Part shown: positions 56,505-64,000 of the stretch, piece after piece | How positions within the stretch are numbered: position 1 is the stretch's first letter | Layout of the letters: each line of letters opens with the position of its first letter | Assembly: GCA_030348875.1 (NCBI GenBank) | Contig: JAUCEP010000002.1 | Span: 1,877,001-1,941,000 of the forward strand | Direction: 5' to 3' | Source: Ureibacillus composti | GTDB lineage: Bacteria; Bacillota; Bacilli; Bacillales_A; Planococcaceae | Length of the DNA stretch: 64,000 bases | The notes under the pieces: generated by a model | Told to the model about the DNA's origin: nothing | What the model saw: only the letters and a program-made list of their open reading frames with translations | Databases searched by the model: none | Position numbers and translations under genes: made by a program

Positions 56505-58211
56505 TTACCAAAATTTATAACCTTTTGAACCAAGAGGTGAGTTTTGTACAATATCAATTAATGGAATAGTGTAAGCAATAAGGATTAATGCTACTAAGAT
56601 AACTCCCCATACTTTAAAGTTTTCTAAGATAGCTGGAGTTTTTTCAGCACCTTCAGCTACTTCAGCAACTGGGAACTCTTCTTCGCCTTTAGGTGCGAAC
56701 CAAAGTAAGTTTACGACAATTCCAATGATGAATAAAATCGCGATGAATAATATTGTACCACCAACTGCTTGTGCGATTTGATAAGAAATCCATTCAGTAG
56801 CTTGCTCAGATCCACCATAGGTAGAGTATTCAGAACGGCGAGGTGCACCGAATAAACCTGCAATATGCATGGCACCGGACATAATGACCATCCCAACTGA
56901 CCATAAAATACCTGAAACGATTCCTAAGTTGTTCATTTGCTTCGTTAATTTCCGACCAGTTAGATGTGGAATTAGCCAATATGCTGTACCGAAGAAAGTT
57001 AAGACAACTGTAGTAGCAACTGTTAAATGGAAGTGACCTGTTACCCAAATAGTATTATGAATTAATTGGTTCATTTGATAAGATGCGTTGACAAGACCAC
57101 CAGCACCACCAGGTATGAATGCAACCATGCCCATAAAGGGTAATAAGAAGCGTGCATCATTCCAAGGTAAGTTTTTAAACCAACCAAAAATTCCTTTAGC
57201 ACCAAGCTCTCGACCACGTAATTCAAATGTAGCGAACATAGAGAATGCAGTAAGTAGTGACGGAATAACAACAAAGAATGTTAAAACCACTTGAACAAAC
57301 TTCCAGAAACCATCAATACCAGGCTCAGTTAATTGGTGGTGAACACCAACAGGAATTGAGAAAAGTAAAAATAACATAAATGATAGACGAGCAAGGGCAT
57401 CTGAGAAAATTTTACCACCAACAATTTTTGGGACGATTGCATACCAAACCATATATGCTGGTAATAACCAGAAATAAACAAGGGCGTGACCAAAATACCA
57501 GAATAAAGTACGAGTTAATAATACATCGATTCTTTCAATAAATCCTAATGACCAAGGTAATAATTGGAATAATACTTCAGCTGCAACTCCAAGTGTTGCA
57601 ACAAACCACATTAAATTGTTTACAACAACCATAAACGAAAGAAGTGGTGATGTTTGACCTTTATTTTCTTTACGCCACTGAATATAACGTAAACTTTGAG
57701 CTAAACCTACGATCCAAGAACCTACAACCACTAATGTTAAACCTAAATAATAAATCCAGTGTGCTTGAAGTGGTGCATAGAATGTATAAAGTACAGATGC
57801 TTCATTTAAAAGTACCATAGTAGCTGCTGCTAACATACCGACTGTCATGATCCAGAAACCAACCCAACCAGTTTTACGTTGTTTGTTAGAAAGGGCACCC
57901 GCAGTTCGACTCACTGCTGCTGTTTGGAATCCTAGAATGAAATATGTTGTTAATATAAGTCCTAATAATACTCCATGTACAGTTAATACTTGATAATAAC
58001 CGATGCCAAAAGGTAATTTGAATTGACCAGAACGAACTAAAACTTGAAGTAACCCACAAAGACCACCTACGAATAATGCTATGAATGCTACCATTATATG
58101 AGCTAATGCAAGTTTTGCATCTTTACGATCAACTTTTGTACTACTAATTGCTTTTGAATTTAATTTGTTGTTATGAGTGACCTTTTTATCCTTAGTGATT
58201 ACTGCTGTCAT
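56505..58211 (-). CDS. cbaA: ba3-type cytochrome c oxidase subunit I
   Basis: This is the catalytic subunit of a B-family heme-copper oxidase that reduces O2 and pumps protons. It has 568 residues and about 13-14 membrane helices. Key residues as in Thermus ba3: low-spin heme histidine in LTVHGVLLGL, CuB His and cross-linked Tyr in GHALVYFWLLPAYM, the HH pair in GVHHQLTEPG, and the heme histidines in HNTIWVTGHFHLT. It begins 20 bases inside cbaB, so assembly is coupled. B-family oxidases have high oxygen affinity, which fits the Fnr-type site upstream. Not caa3 or aa3 quinol type, which have longer, different signatures. Confidence 0.94.
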   Translation of the reverse strand: MTAVITKDKKVTHNNKLNSKAISSTKVDRKDAKLALAHIMVAFIALFVGGLCGLLQVLVRSGQFKLPFGIGYYQVLTVHGVLLGLILTTYFILGFQTAAVSRTAGALSNKQRKTGWVGFWIMTVGMLAAATMVLLNEASVLYTFYAPLQAHWIYYLGLTLVVVGSWIVGLAQSLRYIQWRKENKGQTSPLLSFMVVVNNLMWFVATLGVAAEVLFQLLPWSLGFIERIDVLLTRTLFWYFGHALVYFWLLPAYMVWYAIVPKIVGGKIFSDALARLSFMLFLLFSIPVGVHHQLTEPGIDGFWKFVQVVLTFFVVIPSLLTAFSMFATFELRGRELGAKGIFGWFKNLPWNDARFLLPFMGMVAFIPGGAGGLVNASYQMNQLIHNTIWVTGHFHLTVATTVVLTFFGTAYWLIPHLTGRKLTKQMNNLGIVSGILWSVGMVIMSGAMHIAGLFGAPRRSEYSTYGGSEQATEWISYQIAQAVGGTILFIAILFIIGIVVNLLWFAPKGEEEFPVAEVAEGAEKTPAILENFKVWGVILVALILIAYTIPLIDIVQNSPLGSKGYKFW

Positions 58212-58689
58212 TTGAGTTCACCACCATTAATTTAGAATACATCATTGCGTGACCTGTTCCGCAATATTCGTTACATACAATTAAAAACTCTCCAACCTTA
58301 TCGACAGTTGTTACATATTCTGAAACATAACCAGGTTCTAACATCATGTTAATATTAGTTCCTGCAACCTCAAAACCATGAATAACGTCTTTTGTTGTAG
58401 CAATGAATTTTACTTTTGAACCAACAGGAATTTCGATATCCATTGGGTTATAACTAAATGCTGAAGCCACTAAAACTACCTCATAATCCCAATCTTTATC
58501 TTCTACTTTGTGAACACCAGGTTGATTGAATGGTGCAATTTCATCAACTTTTTCGTAATTAATTGTCCATTTTGAACTATTGGGATGAGTACCGTTATGG
58601 AAAGCACTCACACCTACAATGACTAAGAATGCAACTAGCATGGCTGCACCAAACGAAAGCCACCACTTCTCATACTTGTGTATGTGCAT
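58192..58689 (-). CDS. cbaB: ba3-type cytochrome c oxidase subunit II
   Basis: This subunit accepts electrons from cytochrome c through the binuclear CuA centre. It has 165 residues: one N-terminal membrane helix (about 9-30), then a cupredoxin domain with a first histidine in DVIHGFEV and the CuA motif CNEYCGTGHAMM (C-x3-C-x3-H-x2-M). No fused cytochrome c domain is present, unlike caa3 oxidase. AGGAGGGAAC precedes the ATG. Confidence 0.94.
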   Translation of the reverse strand: MHIHKYEKWWLSFGAAMLVAFLVIVGVSAFHNGTHPNSSKWTINYEKVDEIAPFNQPGVHKVEDKDWDYEVVLVASAFSYNPMDIEIPVGSKVKFIATTKDVIHGFEVAGTNINMMLEPGYVSEYVTTVDKVGEFLIVCNEYCGTGHAMMYSKLMVVNSNDSSNH

Positions 58690-58724
58690 AAGTTGTTCCC
58701 TCCTATAAAAAGAAATAAATTAAG

Positions 58725-58847
58725 TTAAAAACGATCAATAAATAAATTGAAGCATAGTGCCCAAATGATAATAATAAAAATTCCTAAACCGAAAGTAGCA
58801 TATAAAGTACCTTTCAAATTTTCATCAGATTTTTTATGGTTTGCCAT
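58725..58847 (-). CDS. ba3-type cytochrome c oxidase subunit IIa
   Basis: This 40-residue single-helix protein (MANHKKSDENLKGTLYATFG, then GIFIIIIWALCFNLFIDRF) is encoded first in the oxidase operon. Its length, charged N-terminus and single helix match the small subunit IIa of ba3 oxidases. AGGAGGGAGT lies 5-14 bases upstream of the ATG, so the longer frame that starts near 59015 is not used. It is easily missed because of its size. Confidence 0.85.
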   Translation of the reverse strand: MANHKKSDENLKGTLYATFGLGIFIIIIWALCFNLFIDRF

Positions 58848-58883
58848 GAAACTCCCTCCTAATTTTGAGAAAATGTATTTCAT

Positions 58884-58932
58884 GAACTCATCATATAAAA
58901 AAACGTTTTCACAGGATGTGATAAAAATCACA
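58884..58932 (-). promoter_or_regulatory. Fnr-type operator and promoter of the oxidase operon
   Basis: TGTGATAAAAATCACA at 58917-58932 is a perfect TGTGA-N6-TCACA palindrome. On the minus strand TATGAT (58895-58890) is a good -10, putting the start near 58883. The palindrome centre (58924.5) is then at -41.5, the class II activator position. Confidence 0.6.
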
Positions 58933-58998
58933 CTCTGATATGCGAAATGTGAACTTAATGTGAAACGTAAAAAATACACATATTTGAATCTTTTGGAA

Positions 58999-59036
58999 TA
59001 AAAAAAACACACCAATCATAAAAAATTAGTGTGTTT
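58999..59036 (-). terminator. Terminator of the cheX-like gene
   Basis: On the minus strand AACACACTAAT pairs with ATTGGTGTGTT (one mismatch), followed by T's. Confidence 0.65.
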
Positions 59037-59083
59037 ACATTAATAATGGCAAAAAAGTGAAAAAGTACTTTTAAGTTAAAATC

Positions 59084-59535
59084 TTAATCAATTGTAAATA
59101 ATATAGTCATTTTTCCTGCATCCTCGATTGTTACAGGTAGACGAAAGGCCTTTTCTAAGCCATATATAGTTGAGGAGTTCCTATCGAAGACGGTAGGGGG
59201 AGTAATGTCGTATTAGTGAATTCTTGTACTAAATGAGTACTAAAATGGCCAGCAAACATATTTCCAAATTCCCCAGTAAAGGATACTAGCATATCTCCCT
59301 CAATCGGAATGCCAAACATTCTTGCGCCTATAGCACTAAAAGTAGAAGAAGTGCTATCTATTATTATTTTCCCATTTATATCCCCAGTGAGACCGATTTG
59401 TACCCAAATATCTTCTTGTAACAAAGGTTCAAGTGTATAAGAAGGGGATTGCAGATCAATTTTCATTGTTAAAATGGTATTCAAAGCTTGAATTGTGCTG
59501 TTTAATATTGTTTGAATGGTTGTTGAAGTAATCAC
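59084..59535 (-). pseudogene. CheX-like phosphatase gene with a frameshift
   Basis: The main frame gives about 126 residues of a CheC/CheX-type domain with the catalytic ExxN motif in GEFGNMFAGH. It stops at 59155 after SSIGTPQLYMA. In the next frame the sequence carries on naturally as GLEKAFRLPVTIEDAGKMTI and LFTID to a stop at 59084, and the combined length of about 150 residues is normal for CheX. One missing base near 59170 (CCTCAACTATAT) explains it. Either the gene is recently damaged or the base is a sequencing error. GTG at 59535 has AGGGTG upstream; GTG at 59544 is possible. Confidence 0.7.
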
Positions 59536-59612
59536 CGAATGCACCCTTTTTTGACTTTTTTCATCTCATTTCTTGTTATTTCTTCATTATAACAAAAGAG
59601 TTTAAGTGTAAC

Positions 59613-59671
59613 TTGACGTAAGTGTGAATTTTTCATTATAATTTAGTAAATGCAACTGAAAATGATTATCA
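59613..59671 (+). promoter_or_regulatory. Promoter with Fur box
   Basis: TTGACG (59613-59618), 18 bases, TATAAT (59637-59642), then TGAAAATGATTATCA at 59657-59671. The last differs from the 7-1-7 Fur box TGATAATNATTATCA at one position. It covers the region just after the predicted start, suited to iron-dependent repression. Confidence 0.6.
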
Positions 59672-59693
59672 ATGTTAGGAAGGAGATTTTCTA

Positions 59694-59774
59694 ATGGTCT
59701 ATTTATTTGTTGGTGCTACTGTGATTATTTATATAGGAATTGGGTCTTATGTGCTAAAAAGAACTGTGAAATAA
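59694..59774 (+). CDS. 26-residue single-helix membrane peptide
   Basis: The ATG at 59694 follows AAGGAGA at 59680 with good spacing. The product has one hydrophobic segment (VYLFVGATVIIYIGIGSYVL) and a basic end (KRTVK), so it should sit in the membrane with the C-terminus inside. It resembles the first helix of sodium:solute symporters, so it may be the remnant of such a gene, but a functional mini-protein is equally possible given the intact promoter, Fur box and ribosome-binding site. No terminator was seen after it. The rest of 59775-60040 is AT-rich and non-coding. Confidence 0.5.
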   Translation: MVYLFVGATVIIYIGIGSYVLKRTVK

Positions 59775-60040
59775 AAATGGTACATCCATGAAAGTCATAA
59801 TCCAAAATAAAGTAGAAATTTACTTTCTCTAAAAAAGTTAATAAAACGTATAATCTCCTACAAATCTAATGTTAAAGCTTATAACAACCTCAAACATGCC
59901 CCCTCAACAGCAAAATATTATCCTAACTTAGTAAATTAATTATATTATTAGATTTTTTTCTTATTTAATAGCCGATTTTGTATTCAAACCATGATATTAT
60001 ATATAAATATGACGAAAATAAGGCAAAGGGGCATTTGTAA

Positions 60041-63000
60041 ATGAGTACTACTTTTGAAGACAAATTACAACAGCTACTTCAGCAATCGGCTGTTCAATAC
60101 ATAATTTATAAAAATAATGAAGATACAGAGCGTATGGAGAAGTTAAATCTTTTTGCACGAAAACTATTGCAAAAGGAATATGTCATCGGTTTTGCTGGGC
60201 ATTTCTCTGCTGGGAAATCAAGTATGATTAATGCACTATCAGGGGAAGACATTTTAGCTGCAAGTCCAATACCAACAAGTGCAAACATAGTAAAAGTTCA
60301 TAAATCAGAAGAAGATTTTGCAATTGTTTACATGCATCACGACAAACCAGTAAAGTTTGAGGCTGGGTACGATTTTAAAACAGTTAAAGAACTAAGTAAA
60401 AATGGCGATCTAGTATCTCAAATTGAAATTGGTCACTCTGGCTCAGCACTACCTCTTGGTGTGACAGTAATGGATACACCAGGTGTCGATTCAACGGATG
60501 ATGCGCATGCAATGTCTACAGAGTCAGCGCTGCATATTGCAGATGTTGTATTTTATACAATGGATTATAATCACGTCCAATCAGAATTGAATTTCCAATT
60601 CACAAAACAATTAATGAAATATAATCCGAACGTCTACTTAATTGTAAACCAAATTGATAAGCATAAAGAGCAAGAACTCTCTTTTGAAGAGTTTAAACAA
60701 TCTGTACAGCAATCATTTGCAGCATGGGGAGTAGAACCAAAAGGCATATTCTTTACATCATTACGTCAATTTGACCACCCTCATAATGATTTCAGTCATG
60801 TAAAGAAAATCGTGATGGATTCTATGAACAATTGGCAAGAACAGCTTGTTTTAACTGCTGAAAGTACACTGGAAAAGTTACAAAGTGAACATATTGCCTT
60901 TTTAGAGGAAGAAAAATTACAACGCAAAACAGATTTTGAGGACTTAATCTCTGAAGAAGATTGGGAAAATAGAGAAGACATATTAGATCAATATGAAAAA
61001 CTGAAATTACAAACAGAATTGTTTTCAATTGATACATGGAATGAAACCTTTAAAGAAAAGCGGAACGAGCTACTTTCAAACGCAGCCATAATCCCTGCTG
61101 ATTTCCGTGAAAAATTACGTGCTTATTTAGAAAGTAAACAGCCTGGCTTTAAAGTAGGGGGACTTTTCACTGCTAAAAAGAGAACTGAGGAAGAAAAAAA
61201 TCGTCGTATCCAAGATGTATACGATCAATATCAAGTAGTTGTAAAATCTCAAATTATTGGTCACATCAAGCAATTGATGAAGCAATCGTTAAGGGACGTT
61301 GGTGCTCTATCAGATGAGCTTGCTAATTCAATTGACCAAATACAATATGATGTACCATTCTCACTAATTGAGAACCAAGTGCAAAAAGATGCGCTTGTAA
61401 CAGGGGATGCAGTGTTAAACTTTGCAAATCGTGTGGCAGAAGCAACGAAACGCTATTTTGTTCAAGAGACAGAAGTTTGGAGAGAAGAGCAAAAATCAGT
61501 ATTAAATGCAGTTGCGGAAAACATATCTGCACCTGTGCAATTAAAATTAAAAGCGATTGAAAATAAAGTGAAAGCAATTCATCAAATTTTAGAAATGGAT
61601 GAACGAAAAGAATTTTCTGAAAAACAATTAATAAAAGCTTCGAAGGAAACAAGAGATGGTGCAAAACAGCAATCTCAAGTTTGGGAAAAAAGATTTGAGG
61701 AAGCGCTAAATGATATTCGTCCATTCGATCCAGCCATGTTAGCACCAAAAGAAGAAAAAATACAAGAAGTGCAAAATATACAAAATGAAGTGTCAGAGTT
61801 AGCAGGTAAAGGCGAAGAAGTGGTACAAGCTGCTACTCGTACGGCCAACTTAGTTAAAAATGTTGATGGATTCCAAGAAGTAGCAACATATTTAATGAAA
61901 AAAGTTGAACGTTTAAAGCAAAAAGATTTCACTATTGCTTTATTTGGTGCTTTCAGTGCAGGGAAATCTAGTTTCTCCAATGCGTTAATGGGGTCAAAAG
62001 TATTACCTGTTTCACCGAACCCAACAACTGCTGCTATTAACAAAATTCGACCTGTAACACCAGAGCACCCGCATGAAACTGCTGATGTTCAATTAAAAAC
62101 AGCGGAACAATTACTAGAAGATATTAAAAATTCATATGAAGCAATTGGTTTATCGATTTCTTCATTAGACGAAGCACTTAACCGTGCAGAAGAAGGATTA
62201 CAAGTACAATTAAAAGATGAGCGACTAAATGTCCATAAATCATTTATTCGAGCTTATTCTCAAGGCTATCCAATTTACAAGTCACAACTTGGACAAACCA
62301 TCCGTGTGGACCGTGATGAATTTGAACTCTTTGTTGCGCAAGAAAATCGTTCATGTTTTGTAGATAATATTGATTTCTATTTTGATTCTCCTTTAACTCA
62401 AATGGGTGTTACGCTTGTTGATACACCAGGAGCAGACTCAATTAATGCTAGACATACTGGTGTTGCCTTTGACTATATTCGAAATGCGGATGCAATTCTG
62501 TTTATTACGTACTATAATCACGCTTTTGCAAAAGCAGACCGCGAATTTTTAATTCAATTAGGACGTGTTAAAGATGCATTTGAGCTAGATAAAATGTTCT
62601 TTGTCGTTAATGCAATTGACTTAGCATCTACTAAAGAAGAAGAAGAAGATGTTAAAGACTATGTACGCAATGAGCTTCAACGTTTCGGTATCCGATTCCC
62701 GAAATTATATGGGGTATCTAGTTTAAATGCTCTACAAGAAAAGGTAGAACAGAAGGATTTACAATCTGGAATGGCCCCATTCGAACAGGCATTCCACCAA
62801 TTCTTAAACGAGGATTTAGCAAATATAGCTATTCAAGCATTGCATGAAGAAGTTGAAAAGACTCATCAACGACTACATGGCTTAATTAAACAAACTGAGC
62901 AAAACCTATTGCGTAAAGATGAACGATTAGCAGAGTTGAAAGAATTAGAACAATATATCCGTAAAACGTATAGTACGACGTCTACGAATATGGTAGAAAG

Positions 63001-63664
63001 CGATGTAAAACAAGAATTAGATGAATTACTGTACTACGTTATGCAACGAGTTTACTATCGATATCCTGATTTCTTTAGAGAAAGTTATAATCCGTCTACA
63101 TTTGTTGCGATGCCAGCTCAAACTGCACTAGATGTTGCATTAAAGGAAACATTAAGTGCTTTACGATTTGACTTTGCTCAAGAGCTTCGAGTCACTAATT
63201 TCCGACTAGCTCAATTTGTCCAAAAGAAAATGCAAGATCGCTATAAAGATGATGTTCGTTCATTAAAAGAATTAAATACAAGCTTCTCATTTTTAGCATT
63301 TGAGTCAGATGAACCAGATTTATTAGATTTTAAAGGACCTTTCGAAAACATTGCTAAATATAGTTCTGTTAAATCGTATTTCAAAAATGCAAAAGCGTTC
63401 TTTGAAAAGAATGAAAAAGAGCAGTTGAAAGTAGCATTAGAGGAATTAACAAAACCTGATGCACAAAGCTATGTTGAAAATGAAAAATCTAATATTTACA
63501 CATGGGCAATTAAATTCATTGAAGACGAAGCGGAAAAGTTAAGAGAGTTTATTCAACATCAAGCGATACAACAAATCGAAACAGAACGTCTTCTATTACA
63601 AGAAGAAAGTCGACTTGCTACTTGGAAGGAAATCTTCCATGAATTACAAAAAACGGGGGTATAA
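60041..63664 (+). CDS. dynA: Bacterial dynamin with two GTPase modules
   Basis: DynA (YpbR) is a two-headed membrane-tethering and fusing dynamin. It has 1207 residues, close to the B. subtilis length. Two complete modules follow each other: the first G1 motif is GHFSAGKSSMINALSG (about 52-67) with G3 DTPGVDS and G4 NQID; the second is GAFSAGKSSFSNALMG (about 635) with DTPGADS and NAID. Long helical stalk segments follow each GTPase. No membrane helix; binding is peripheral. It protects the membrane against phage and pore damage in B. subtilis. GGGG about 13 bases upstream is a modest ribosome-binding site. Confidence 0.95.
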   Translation: MSTTFEDKLQQLLQQSAVQYIIYKNNEDTERMEKLNLFARKLLQKEYVIGFAGHFSAGKSSMINALSGEDILAASPIPTSANIVKVHKSEEDFAIVYMHHDKPVKFEAGYDFKTVKELSKNGDLVSQIEIGHSGSALPLGVTVMDTPGVDSTDDAHAMSTESALHIADVVFYTMDYNHVQSELNFQFTKQLMKYNPNVYLIVNQIDKHKEQELSFEEFKQSVQQSFAAWGVEPKGIFFTSLRQFDHPHNDFSHVKKIVMDSMNNWQEQLVLTAESTLEKLQSEHIAFLEEEKLQRKTDFEDLISEEDWENREDILDQYEKLKLQTELFSIDTWNETFKEKRNELLSNAAIIPADFREKLRAYLESKQPGFKVGGLFTAKKRTEEEKNRRIQDVYDQYQVVVKSQIIGHIKQLMKQSLRDVGALSDELANSIDQIQYDVPFSLIENQVQKDALVTGDAVLNFANRVAEATKRYFVQETEVWREEQKSVLNAVAENISAPVQLKLKAIENKVKAIHQILEMDERKEFSEKQLIKASKETRDGAKQQSQVWEKRFEEALNDIRPFDPAMLAPKEEKIQEVQNIQNEVSELAGKGEEVVQAATRTANLVKNVDGFQEVATYLMKKVERLKQKDFTIALFGAFSAGKSSFSNALMGSKVLPVSPNPTTAAINKIRPVTPEHPHETADVQLKTAEQLLEDIKNSYEAIGLSISSLDEALNRAEEGLQVQLKDERLNVHKSFIRAYSQGYPIYKSQLGQTIRVDRDEFELFVAQENRSCFVDNIDFYFDSPLTQMGVTLVDTPGADSINARHTGVAFDYIRNADAILFITYYNHAFAKADREFLIQLGRVKDAFELDKMFFVVNAIDLASTKEEEEDVKDYVRNELQRFGIRFPKLYGVSSLNALQEKVEQKDLQSGMAPFEQAFHQFLNEDLANIAIQALHEEVEKTHQRLHGLIKQTEQNLLRKDERLAELKELEQYIRKTYSTTSTNMVESDVKQELDELLYYVMQRVYYRYPDFFRESYNPSTFVAMPAQTALDVALKETLSALRFDFAQELRVTNFRLAQFVQKKMQDRYKDDVRSLKELNTSFSFLAFESDEPDLLDFKGPFENIAKYSSVKSYFKNAKAFFEKNEKEQLKVALEELTKPDAQSYVENEKSNIYTWAIKFIEDEAEKLREFIQHQAIQQIETERLLLQEESRLATWKEIFHELQKTGV

Positions 63665-63666
63665 CT

Positions 63667-64000
63667 TTGGGGAAAGTTTTTGTAAAAGCAACTGAGATTC
63701 AAGAGAAGAATGCACGTTTTATCGATACTCGATTTAATTTACAAGATCAACAATGGGGACAACAAAGTTATAATGAATCGCATATAGAAGGTGCAGTTTA
63801 TTGGCACTTAGAACGTGACTTATCAGATATGTCCAAATCAGAAGGACGTCATCCAATGCCGTCTAAAAAGCAACTTCTAAATTTAGTTGAAGAAGCAGGA
63901 CTTACACCGAATGAACCTGTCTATGTTTATGATCAAGGTGGTGCTCCTTTTGCTCCAAGAGCTTGGTGGATGCTGAGGTATGCCGGATTTTCAAAAGTTT
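63667..64000 (+). CDS. Sulfurtransferase, rhodanese family (5' part)
   Basis: The gene runs off the window after about 111 codons. It starts at a TTG one base after the dynA stop region, with GGGGGT upstream. The N-terminal rhodanese domain of a two-domain thiosulfate/3-mercaptopyruvate sulfurtransferase is seen: RFIDTRFNL, YNESHIEGAVYWHLERDLS, HPMPSKKQLLNLVEEAGL, VYVYDQGGAPFAPRAWWMLRYAG. The catalytic cysteine lies in the second domain, beyond the window. Probably co-transcribed with dynA. Confidence 0.88.
   Translation, partial: MGKVFVKATEIQEKNARFIDTRFNLQDQQWGQQSYNESHIEGAVYWHLERDLSDMSKSEGRHPMPSKKQLLNLVEEAGLTPNEPVYVYDQGGAPFAPRAWWMLRYAGFSKV

Noticed and set aside
58725-59015. 96-residue reading of the small oxidase subunit
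   Set aside because: The extra N-terminal residues cross the promoter and Fnr-type site; the ribosome-binding site is at the internal ATG (58847).
1-64000. tRNA, rRNA, insertion sequence, prophage or CRISPR array
   Set aside because: None was seen; apart from the pseudogene and repeats the window is conserved chromosomal backbone.

Overview
The window is a chromosomal segment of a low-GC, endospore-forming Bacillota. Gene order follows the Bacillus subtilis spoIVA-hup-folE-mtrB-hepST-ndk-cheR-aro-qcr-dapB-bshA-pan-dinG-asnS-ponA-mrfAB-gpsB-rnpB-ypsC-ypvA-dynA stretch almost gene for gene. The low GC, frequent GTG/TTG starts, ba3-type oxidase and interspersed intergenic repeats suggest a Planococcaceae-type genus such as Lysinibacillus, Solibacillus or Ureibacillus. 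That placement is an inference from synteny and style, not from a database match.

Layout. 1-6300: the 3' part of spoIVA, HU (hup), GTP cyclohydrolase I (folE), TRAP (mtrB), the menaquinone side-chain and ring-methylation genes (hepS, menG, hepT), and ndk. 6640-14230: an orphan membrane/coiled-coil protein, cheR, then a compact aromatic amino acid cluster (aroC, aroB, aroH, hisC, tyrA, aroA) that lacks the trp operon found at this place in B. subtilis. 14390-20997: ypiA, ypiB, ypiF, the menaquinol:cytochrome c reductase qcrABC, ypjA and a membrane zinc protease. 21255-23456: a secreted PQQ-dependent dehydrogenase fused to cytochrome c, which looks like an accessory insertion. 23694-32314: a YitT-family gene on the minus strand, then dapB, mgsA, bshA, cca, birA and panBCD behind a structured leader. 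32750-40713: dinG, ypmB, aspB, asnS, dnaD, nth and ypoC. 40915-44200: ponA and recU on the minus strand. 44441-49181: two small genes, mrfA, mrfB and gpsB. 49521-55216: RNase P RNA, a PAS-GGDEF-EAL protein, ypsC and ypvA. 55263-59535: a decayed TRAP-transporter gene, a three-gene ba3 oxidase operon and a frameshifted cheX-like gene, the last two on the minus strand. 59613-64000: a Fur-box-controlled mini-ORF, dynA and the start of a sulfurtransferase gene.

How it fits together. Much of the window serves a menaquinone-based respiratory chain: hepS/menG/hepT make menaquinone, aroC/aroB/aroA supply chorismate, qcrABC passes electrons from menaquinol to cytochrome c, and the ba3 oxidase and the cytochrome-bearing PQQ dehydrogenase sit at its two ends. 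Regulatory sequence supports this view. The ba3 operon has a perfect Fnr-type palindrome centred at -41.5 of a predicted start, and qcrA has 11-bp-phased repeats upstream of a good promoter. The rest is housekeeping (cell wall, replication/repair, tRNA maturation, cofactor synthesis).

The least expected items are the PQQ dehydrogenase, the Fur-box mini-ORF at 59694, the pan leader with mutually exclusive terminator and antiterminator stems, a possible small RNA with three stacked terminators after panD, mtrB without trp genes, and gene decay at 55263-56120 and 59084-59535.
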